Of a stretch of 64,000 nt of DNA, positions 58,288-64,000 are shown piece by piece (the first letter of the stretch is position 1; each line of letters starts with the position of its first letter). Both the position numbers and the translations under genes were made by a program. A model generated the notes under the pieces. The model saw nothing but the letters and a program-made list of their open reading frames with translations, made no database searches and had not been told where the DNA came from. Location of the stretch: NCBI GenBank assembly GCA_035949055.1, contig DASZIO010000022.1, positions 4,278 to 68,277 on the forward strand. The letters run 5' to 3'. The stretch comes from Bog-756 sp035949055 (GTDB taxonomy: Bacteria; Actinomycetota; Acidimicrobiia; Acidimicrobiales; RAAP-2).

Positions 58288-58983
58288 TCACCGGCCGTCG
58301 CTCTCGAGCGTGTCGTCGATGATCTTGCGCAAGGCGCGGGCGTTGGCCTTGGCGTCGGGCGCTTCGGTCAGCCAACGGACGACCACGAAGTGCCGGGCAC
58401 CGGCGGCCAGCAGTGGAGTGACCGTCGTCGGGCCGACCCCACCCGTCACCCACACCGTCCACGGGGCCCGCTGGGCCACGTCGCGCACGTAGTCGATCCC
58501 GGTGCCCGGCCGGCCAGGCTTGGTGGGTGTGGGCGACACCGGGCCGGCGGAGACGTAGTCGACGGGGAGCACACCTGATCCCGACCCACCCCGCCGCCCG
58601 TCTCCCATCGCCCGGTCCAGCTCGATCGGGGCGTGTGTCGAGAGGCCGACGATGGCATCGGCACCCATGAGGCGACGTGCCTCGATCGGATCCATGTCCG
58701 CCTGGCCGACGTGGACGCCGTCGGCACCGATGGACGCGGCCAGAGCCGGGTCGTCGTTGAGGACGAAGGGCACGCCGTAGTCGGCGCAGACCCGCTGGAC
58801 GAGGGTGGCCCGATCCGACAGCTCTACCTCCCGCAAATGTTTCTCGCGCAGCTGGACGACATCCACCCCGCCCTCGATGCACGCCTCGACGAAGTGTTCG
58901 AGGTCGCTCCGATCGGGTGTGCACAGGTAGAGCCGCCGGTCGGCCAGGCCCCAGCGGGCCGATGGGCCGGTGGGCTGGCTCAA
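58288..58983 (-). CDS. thiE: Thiamine-phosphate synthase ThiE
   Basis: A 231-residue TIM barrel joining HMP-pyrophosphate and the thiazole phosphate to thiamine phosphate. Motifs: LYLCTPDRSDL, GGVDVVQLREKHL, FVLNDDPALAASIGADGVHV then GQADM, VGLSTHAPIELDRA and DYVSAGPVSPTPTKPG, with the phosphate loop VTGGVGPTTV. TTG 58983 overlaps the upstream stop as TTGA, a rarer start codon, supported by this overlap. Confidence 0.93.
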   Translation of the reverse strand: MSQPTGPSARWGLADRRLYLCTPDRSDLEHFVEACIEGGVDVVQLREKHLREVELSDRATLVQRVCADYGVPFVLNDDPALAASIGADGVHVGQADMDPIEARRLMGADAIVGLSTHAPIELDRAMGDGRRGGSGSGVLPVDYVSAGPVSPTPTKPGRPGTGIDYVRDVAQRAPWTVWVTGGVGPTTVTPLLAAGARHFVVVRWLTEAPDAKANARALRKIIDDTLESDGR

Positions 58984-59564
58984 CCGGCCTTCGTCGCCTG
59001 GGTCTTCGCCCGGGCCTTCTTCTCCTGCTTGTACCGTCGCACCTTGGCCAGGGTCTCGGGGGAGTCGATGTCGGCCACCGAACGGAACGAGCCCTTCTCA
59101 CCGAACGGGCCGGCCGCCTTCTCCCAGCCGGGTGGCCGAACGCCGAGCTGCTTGCCCAGGAGGGCGACGAAGATCCGCGCCTTCTGGTCGCCGAAACCGG
59201 GCAGCGCCCTCACGTTGTCGAACAGCTCCTGGCCGGTGGCGGCACCGGTCCACACCGCGGCGGCGTCACCGCCGTAGGTGTCGACGATCCGGGCGCACAG
59301 CTCCTGGACCCGGGCCGCCATCGACTTGGGGAATCGGTGGAGCGCCGGCCTGGCGCTGAAGAGGCCGGCGAGGGCGTCGGGATCCATCGAGGCGACCGTG
59401 GCGGCGTCAAGGGTGCCACCCAACCGCTCTCGAAGGTCGAAGGGTGAGCGGAACGCCTTCTCGAGCGGTATCTGCTGGTCGAGGACCATGCCGATGAGAA
59501 GGGCCAGGGGATCACCGGTGAGCAGGGCGTCGGCATCCGGTTCACCGGACAGGAAGAGTGCCAT
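58980..59564 (-). CDS. HhH-GPD base-excision DNA glycosylase
   Basis: A 194-residue protein of the HhH-GPD superfamily. It opens DPLALLIGMVLDQQIPLEKA, typical of the AlkA/endonuclease-III-type core, and the hairpin is VRALPGFGDQKARIFVALLG. The catalytic Asp region is poorly defined and no Fe-S cysteines are present, so the damaged base is unknown. TACACT is six bases before ATG 59564. The stop overlaps thiE. Confidence 0.82.
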   Translation of the reverse strand: MALFLSGEPDADALLTGDPLALLIGMVLDQQIPLEKAFRSPFDLRERLGGTLDAATVASMDPDALAGLFSARPALHRFPKSMAARVQELCARIVDTYGGDAAAVWTGAATGQELFDNVRALPGFGDQKARIFVALLGKQLGVRPPGWEKAAGPFGEKGSFRSVADIDSPETLAKVRRYKQEKKARAKTQATKAG

Positions 59565-59570
59565 CGCCCC

Positions 59571-59576
59571 AGTGTA
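59571..59576 (-). promoter_or_regulatory. -10 element TACACT, leaderless glycosylase-thiE transcript
   Basis: On the minus strand TACACT plus 6 nt leads to ATG 59564. Confidence 0.45.
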
Positions 59577-59612
59577 GGAGTGCTCCCGGTCCGGCTCCGA
59601 TCGGTGAGCCGG

Positions 59613-62333
59613 TCAGGCCGACCAGGGGTCGGTGGTGTCCGGATCGATGCCATACCGATCGATGGCGATGGCCACGGCGTCCGCTTTCGCCCTCCCCTCG
59701 GCCACCAGCCCGTGGAGTACGGCCACCACCAGATGGGCCGCGTCGACTTCGAAGTATCGGCGCAAGACCTCCCGGGTGTCCGACCGACCGAATCCGTCCG
59801 TGCCCAACGATGTGAACCGGCGCGGTATCCAGCGTGCCACCTGGTCGGGCACGGCGCGCATGAAGTCGCTCACTGCCACGACGGGACCCGTCCGCCCGGC
59901 CAGGCACTCGGTCACGTACGGGGTCCGCTCGGACTCGGAGGCATGGAGGCGGTTCCACCGCTCGGCCGACAGGGCGTCCTCCCGCAGCGCCTTGTACGAC
60001 GTGACCGACCAGGTGTCGGCTTCGACGTCCCAGTCGGTGGCCAGCAGGCGCTGGGCCTCGACCGCGGCCCGCCAGGCGGTGCCAGAGAAGAGCAGTGTGG
60101 CGGACCCCGACGGGTGCTCGACCGCGGGCCGGTCGTCCGCGTCGAACCGGTAGAGCCCTCTGATCGTCCCCTCCCGGATGCGGTCGACCTCCCGCTGGCC
60201 GCCGGGCAGGGCGGGCATCGGGTAGTTCTCGTTGTAGAGGGTGATGTACCAGACGCGGTCCTCCGGATCGGGGCCGGTCATCTGCCGGATTCCCTCCTCG
60301 ACGATGGTGGCTAGCTCGTAGGAGAAGGCGGGATCGTAGGCGGCCACGCTCGGCACCGTGGATGCCAGCAGGAGCGAGTGGCCATCCTGGTGCTGGAGGC
60401 CTTCCCCGTTGAGCGTGGTGCGTCCGGCGGTGCACCCGAGCAGGAAGCCACGTCCTCGGCTGTCGCCCAGCGCCCAGAGGAGGTCGCCGACCCGTTGGAA
60501 CCCGAACATCGAGTAGAAGAGGTAGAAGGGGATGGCCGGTTCGCCCCAGGTGGCGTACGAGGTGGCTGCGGCGGTGAACGACGCGGTCGCCCCCGCCTCG
60601 GTGATCCCCTCTTGGAGGACCTGTCCCGATTCGCTCTCGGCGTAGTGGAGAGCGAGGTCGGCGTCGACCGGCGTGTAGCGCTGGCCCTCGGGCGCGTAGA
60701 TGTGGGCCTCGCTGATCAGCGACTCGAGGCCGAAGGTGCGGGCCTCGTCTGAGACGATGGGCACGACCCTCGCGCCGACCGAGGGGTCCCGGACGAGCGA
60801 TCGGAGCAGCCTGGCCAGGGCCATGGTGGTGGAGACGGCCTGGCGCCCGGAGCCGGCCAGCAGGTCGGCGAAGGCGGAGGGAGCCGGCGGGTCGAGCGGC
60901 CGGGGGCGGACCGAGCGCCGCGGCAGCGACCCCCCCAGGGACCGCCGGCGTTCGGCCAGGTACTCGGCGGCCGGTGAGCCGGGGAGAGGCCGGTAGTAGG
61001 GGGGGAGGTCGGCATCGAGCTCCCGTTCCAGGATCTCGTCGTGCAGGAAGAGCCGGTCACGCAAGGCGAGCAATTGGGCCTTGGTCATCTTCTTGATCTG
61101 GTGGGTGGCGTTGCGAGCCTCGATCTCGGGGCCGAGCGTCCATCCCTTGACCGTCTTGGCCAGGATGGCGGTTGGGGCACCCTGGTGCTCGGTGGCCGCC
61201 CGGTAGGCGGCGTAGAGCTTGCGGTAGTCGTGGCCCCCGCGGGGAAGGGCCTGCAGCTCCTCGTCGGAGAGGTGGGCCACCAGCGCGGTCAGCCGCGGAT
61301 CGGGGCCGAAGAAGTGCTCCCGGATGTAGGCACCCGACTCGGTGGCGTACTTCTGGAACTCGCCGTCGACAGTCGTGTTCATCTTGTTGAGCAACACGCC
61401 CTCGACGTCCTTGGCCAGCAGCTCGTCCCACGTACGGCCCCAGATCACCTTGATCACGTTCCACCCGGCCCCGCGGAACAGCGCCTCGAACTCCTGGATG
61501 ACCTTCCCGTTCCCCCGGACCGGTCCGTCGAGCCGCTGCAGGTTGCAATTGACCACGAAGGTCAGGTTGTCGAGGTGTTCCCGGCCGGCCATGCCCAGCA
61601 ATCCGAGCGTCTCAGGCTCGTCCAGCTCGCCGTCGCCCACGAACCCCCACACCCGGCTGGACGAAGTGTCGGCGATCCCGCGGGCATGCAGGTAGCGAGC
61701 CACATGGGCCTGGGCGATGGCGTTGATCGGACCGAGCCCCATCGACACGGTGGGGTACTCCCAGAAGTCCGGCATCAGGCGCGGGTGGGGATACGACGAC
61801 AATCCGTCCACTCCCACCTCGAACCGGAAGTTGTCGAGCTGCTCCGCGCTCAGGCGGCCTTCCACGAAGGCCCGGGCGTAGATGCCGGGAGAGGCATGGC
61901 CCTGGAAGTAGACCTGATCGCCGGGCCCCCCTCCGTCCTTGCCGCGGAAGAAGTGGTTGAAGCCCACTTCGTAGAGGGCTGCCGAGCTCGCATAGGTGGA
62001 GAGGTGGCCACCGATGGCCTCGGAGCGGACGTTGGCCCGCACCACCATCACCGCCGCGTTCCACCGGATGAAGGCCCGGATCCGCCGTTCGAGGAACTCG
62101 TCACCCGGGAACTCGGGTTCCTCGTCCGAGGGGATGGTGTTGACATAGGGCGTCGAGACGGTGGCCGGGAACTCCACCTGCTTCTGCTGGGCCCGCTCGA
62201 GGATCCGCATGAGGAGGTAGCGCGCCCGGGTCCGGCCATGGACGTCCACTACGTCGTCGAACGCGTCGAGCCACTCCGACGTCTCGACCGGATCGGAGTC
62301 CGGGAGTTGGTGGCTCACGCCGTCGAACAGCAC
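59613..62333 (-). CDS. aceE: Pyruvate dehydrogenase E1 component, homodimeric type
   Basis: A 906-residue E1, the thiamine-pyrophosphate enzyme decarboxylating pyruvate and acetylating the E2 lipoyl group. TPP motif GFVGDGELDEPETLGLLGMA and NLTFVVNCNLQRLDGPVRGN; other marks are YQGHASPGIYAR-like YFQGHASPGIYARAFVEGRL and RTTLNGEGLQHQDGHSLLLA. Length fits the homodimeric AceE of actinobacteria. GTG 62333 is chosen because GGGAG lies nine bases upstream and the protein then starts VLFDGVSHQLPDSDPVET; the longer frame to 62942 lies antisense to rnhA. Confidence 0.94.
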   Translation of the reverse strand: MLFDGVSHQLPDSDPVETSEWLDAFDDVVDVHGRTRARYLLMRILERAQQKQVEFPATVSTPYVNTIPSDEEPEFPGDEFLERRIRAFIRWNAAVMVVRANVRSEAIGGHLSTYASSAALYEVGFNHFFRGKDGGGPGDQVYFQGHASPGIYARAFVEGRLSAEQLDNFRFEVGVDGLSSYPHPRLMPDFWEYPTVSMGLGPINAIAQAHVARYLHARGIADTSSSRVWGFVGDGELDEPETLGLLGMAGREHLDNLTFVVNCNLQRLDGPVRGNGKVIQEFEALFRGAGWNVIKVIWGRTWDELLAKDVEGVLLNKMNTTVDGEFQKYATESGAYIREHFFGPDPRLTALVAHLSDEELQALPRGGHDYRKLYAAYRAATEHQGAPTAILAKTVKGWTLGPEIEARNATHQIKKMTKAQLLALRDRLFLHDEILERELDADLPPYYRPLPGSPAAEYLAERRRSLGGSLPRRSVRPRPLDPPAPSAFADLLAGSGRQAVSTTMALARLLRSLVRDPSVGARVVPIVSDEARTFGLESLISEAHIYAPEGQRYTPVDADLALHYAESESGQVLQEGITEAGATASFTAAATSYATWGEPAIPFYLFYSMFGFQRVGDLLWALGDSRGRGFLLGCTAGRTTLNGEGLQHQDGHSLLLASTVPSVAAYDPAFSYELATIVEEGIRQMTGPDPEDRVWYITLYNENYPMPALPGGQREVDRIREGTIRGLYRFDADDRPAVEHPSGSATLLFSGTAWRAAVEAQRLLATDWDVEADTWSVTSYKALREDALSAERWNRLHASESERTPYVTECLAGRTGPVVAVSDFMRAVPDQVARWIPRRFTSLGTDGFGRSDTREVLRRYFEVDAAHLVVAVLHGLVAEGRAKADAVAIAIDRYGIDPDTTDPWSA

Positions 62334-62420
62334 GCTTCCATGCTCCCACCGCCGGCCGCACAAGGGAAGGCAAGTCAGGGCAATCGCCCGGGAGCCGCTC
62401 CCATCGGGCATGCTTTCCCG

Positions 62421-62870
62421 ATGACCACGGCTCCGCCAGACCAAGAGGTGACGGTCGTTTACACCGATGGCTCGTGTCTCGGCAACCCGGGACCGGGGGG
62501 ATGGGCCTGGGCGGTGGACGGTGGGGACTCTGACAGCGGTGGCGAACCCCACACCACCAACCAACGGATGGAGATGACCGCGGTGACGAGAGCGTTGCAG
62601 GCGAATCCCGGCCCGCTGCATGTAATGAGCGACTCGACCTATGTGGTGAACTGCTTCCGTAACCAGTGGTGGGTCGGTTGGAAGCGGCGGGGTTGGCGCA
62701 ACGCCCAGGGCAAGCCGGTGGCGAACCGGGACCTGTGGGAGGAGTTGCTTCCGCTGGCCCTCGACGGGGGGAGGCCGGTGACCTTCCAATGGGTGAAGGG
62801 CCATTCGGGTGACCGGATGAACGACCTGGTCGACCTCCTGGCCACCCGGGCGGCAGCCCGTCAGCAGTAA
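62421..62870 (+). CDS. rnhA: Ribonuclease HI
   Basis: A 149-residue RNase H cutting RNA in RNA-DNA hybrids. The four acidic residues are visible: Asp in YTDGSCLGNPGPGGWAW, Glu in NQRMEMTAV, Asp in VMSDSTYVVN, and the last Asp in GDRMNDLVDLLA, with the His in KGHSGDR. It is divergent from aceE with an 87-bp gap. Confidence 0.95.
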   Translation: MTTAPPDQEVTVVYTDGSCLGNPGPGGWAWAVDGGDSDSGGEPHTTNQRMEMTAVTRALQANPGPLHVMSDSTYVVNCFRNQWWVGWKRRGWRNAQGKPVANRDLWEELLPLALDGGRPVTFQWVKGHSGDRMNDLVDLLATRAAARQQ

Positions 62871-62950
62871 GGCCGGACCAGGTGTTCGGCAGAGGGCGAT
62901 CGGGCGCCGTGGAGCGCCTGCACCAATTGGGAGCCGATCCACCGCTCCCG

Positions 62951-62956
62951 TAACCT
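62951..62956 (+). promoter_or_regulatory. -10 element TAACCT, leaderless SDR transcript
   Basis: TAACCT plus 6 nt leads to ATG 62963. Confidence 0.45.
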
Positions 62957-62962
62957 GCTGGC

Positions 62963-63730
62963 ATGGAGATCAACGGAAGTGCAGCCATCATCACCGGCGG
63001 CGCCTCGGGCCTCGGGGAGGCCACCGCCCGCCGGCTGGCCTCGGAGGGGGTTCGGGTCACCGTCTTCGACCGGAACGAGGAGCGCGGCAAGGAGGTGGTC
63101 GGCGACATCGGCGCCCGCGCCAACTTCGCCGGCGGCGACGTGACCGAGCCCGATGACTGCCAGCGGGCGGTGGACCAGGCGGCGGACGGAGGCAACCTCC
63201 GGATCGCGGTGAATTGCGCCGGAACAGGCTGGGTGGGACGGGTCATCAACCGTGACGGCTCACCCCACGATCTCGATCCCTTCCGGTTCATCCAGAATCT
63301 CAATGTCATCGGCACGTTCAACGTGATGACCAAGGCTGCATCGGCGATGTCGACGGTCGCACCACGGGCAGATGGCGAGCGCGGCGTGATCGTCAACACG
63401 GCGTCGGTCGCGGCCTTCGACGGCCAGATCGGTCAGCTGGCCTACTCGGCATCCAAGGGAGCCATCGTCGGCATGACCCTTCCTGCCGCGCGCGACCTGG
63501 CCGTGGTGGGCATCCGAGTAGTGGCTATCGCCCCCGGGCTGTTCGACACCCCGCTACTGGCCATGCTTCCCGAAGATGCACGCAATGCCCTCGGGGAGTC
63601 GGTGAACTTCCCCAAGCGCCTGGGCAACCCGGCCGAGTTCGGTGCCATGGTGAGCCATATCGCCACCAACGGCTACCTCAACGGTGAGGTCATCCGGCTC
63701 GACGGCGGCATCCGCATGCCGCCGAAGTAG
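62963..63730 (+). CDS. SDR, 3-hydroxyacyl-CoA dehydrogenase type II-like
   Basis: A 255-residue SDR resembling 17-beta-HSD10/type-II 3-hydroxyacyl-CoA dehydrogenase: TGGASGLGEATARRL, FDRNEERGKEVV, NCAGTGWVGRVI, the long loop before FNVMTKAAS, NTASVAAFDGQIGQLAYSAS (Ser, Tyr and Lys in YSASKG) and FDTPLLAMLPEDARNALG. NAD preference is suggested by the Asp after beta-2. It fits the acyl-CoA theme of the window. Confidence 0.9.
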   Translation: MEINGSAAIITGGASGLGEATARRLASEGVRVTVFDRNEERGKEVVGDIGARANFAGGDVTEPDDCQRAVDQAADGGNLRIAVNCAGTGWVGRVINRDGSPHDLDPFRFIQNLNVIGTFNVMTKAASAMSTVAPRADGERGVIVNTASVAAFDGQIGQLAYSASKGAIVGMTLPAARDLAVVGIRVVAIAPGLFDTPLLAMLPEDARNALGESVNFPKRLGNPAEFGAMVSHIATNGYLNGEVIRLDGGIRMPPK

Positions 63731-63776
63731 CCACGTCCGACCGGCTCGGCACGGCAGTAGTGTCGAGCGGAGCGCC

Positions 63777-64000
63777 ATGACCGCCACCGCGACCATGCCC
63801 CAGACCGTCGGCCCACCCGATAGCGCCATCATCCGCACGACCGGTCTGACCAAGATCTACCCCGGCTCTGACCTCCGCGCCGTCGACGGGCTGGACCTCG
63901 TGGTCGAGCCCGGCGAGATCTTCGGCCTGTTGGGCCCCAACGGGGCGGGCAAGACCACCACCGCCGGGATGCTCACGACCCGGGTCATCCCGACCTCGGG
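63777..64000 (+). CDS. ABC transporter ATP-binding protein (DrrA-like), partial
   Basis: The first 74 codons are in the window and the rest is cut by its end. The translation reads IIRTTGLTKIYPGSDLRAVD, GEIFGLLGPNGAGKTTTAGM, with the Walker A loop GPNGAGKTT. The form is that of daunorubicin-resistance-type (ABC-2) exporters. The substrate cannot be judged. Confidence 0.85.
   Translation, partial: MTATATMPQTVGPPDSAIIRTTGLTKIYPGSDLRAVDGLDLVVEPGEIFGLLGPNGAGKTTTAGMLTTRVIPTS

Noticed and set aside
59613..62942. Very long open frames on strands opposite or extending real genes (for example 107-1978 minus, 14661-17078 minus, 61041-62870 plus upstream part)
   Set aside because: They are mirror frames produced by the strong GC bias; their translations are low-complexity (Arg/Gly/Pro/His-rich) and lack any domain, whereas the other strand encodes clear families.
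1..64000. Genomic island, prophage or insertion element
   Set aside because: No integrase, transposase, tRNA edge, inverted terminal repeats or shift in codon use was seen; composition looks even throughout.

Overview
The window is a high-GC, densely packed chromosomal segment with strong codon-third-position GC bias. It contains no tRNA, rRNA, insertion sequence, phage gene or CRISPR array that I could see. The gene content points to an actinobacterium, most likely class Acidimicrobiia: many acyl-CoA and short-chain dehydrogenases, KstR-like operator palindromes, a homodimeric AceE, SUF rather than ISC iron-sulfur assembly, mycothiol-type DinB-fold proteins, and exported proteins built from the 42-residue 'GYWLVAxDGG' repeat. 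Many start codons lie 6-9 nt downstream of a TANNNT hexamer, the arrangement of leaderless actinobacterial transcripts. The organism assignment is an inference from these traits.

Layout. 1-5.7 kb: end of a citramalate/isopropylmalate synthase, an unknown protein, an alpha/beta hydrolase, an acyl-CoA dehydrogenase, an SDR and a pair of bacterial PH-domain membrane proteins. 5.8-13 kb (minus strand): a four-gene, tightly abutting or overlapping unit (exported neocarzinostatin-like/Ig-like protein, fatty-acid hydroxylase, SDR, exported esterase) with a decayed coding remnant behind it, and a channel-like membrane protein upstream. 13.2-21.4 kb: a lipid/acyl-CoA degradation block (thiolase, enoyl-CoA hydratase, hotdog thioesterase, acyl-CoA ligase, SDR) in which three promoters carry the palindrome TAGAAY-N2-GTTCTM. 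It is interrupted by an exported PQQ-type propeller protein that ends in 42-residue repeats.

21.4-26.6 kb: the most unusual region. It is a methylamine-utilisation-like cassette: a membrane-anchored CxxC thioredoxin-fold protein (MauD-like), an unknown protein, a MauE-like membrane protein, a Tat-exported protein whose cysteine-rich MauA (light-chain)-like domain is fused to a repeat propeller, and a CcdA/MauF-like membrane protein. A divergent Lgt-like gene overlaps the last one tail-to-tail. No stand-alone MauB heavy chain or MauG is present, and the second TTQ tryptophan appears to be missing, so this is probably a disulfide-maturation system for a different exported protein.

26.8-43.7 kb: NlpC/P60 endopeptidase, dienelactone hydrolase, a zinc-peptidase-like protein, CitE-like lyase, a three-gene minus-strand unit (methyltransferase, acyl-CoA dehydrogenase, DinB-fold protein), MaoC hydratase, MutY, hydrolases, flavin reductase, RmlC-like protein, SDR, and an S9 oligopeptidase.

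43.7-53.4 kb: a split SUF system. Unit A (sufB, a small Cys-rich protein, sufD, Rieske ferredoxin, sufC) runs on plus and is interrupted by an antisense dienoyl-CoA-isomerase-like gene. Unit B (a second sufC, sufS, sufU) runs on minus. Both units start with the same 18-bp element, CTAT-N4-ATAG-GAGAAA. 53.4-64 kb: glycogen-debranching-type enzyme, metallo-hydrolase, acyl-CoA dehydrogenase, a membrane-anchored unknown, thiE with a glycosylase, aceE, rnhA, an SDR and the start of an ABC transporter ATPase cut by the window end.
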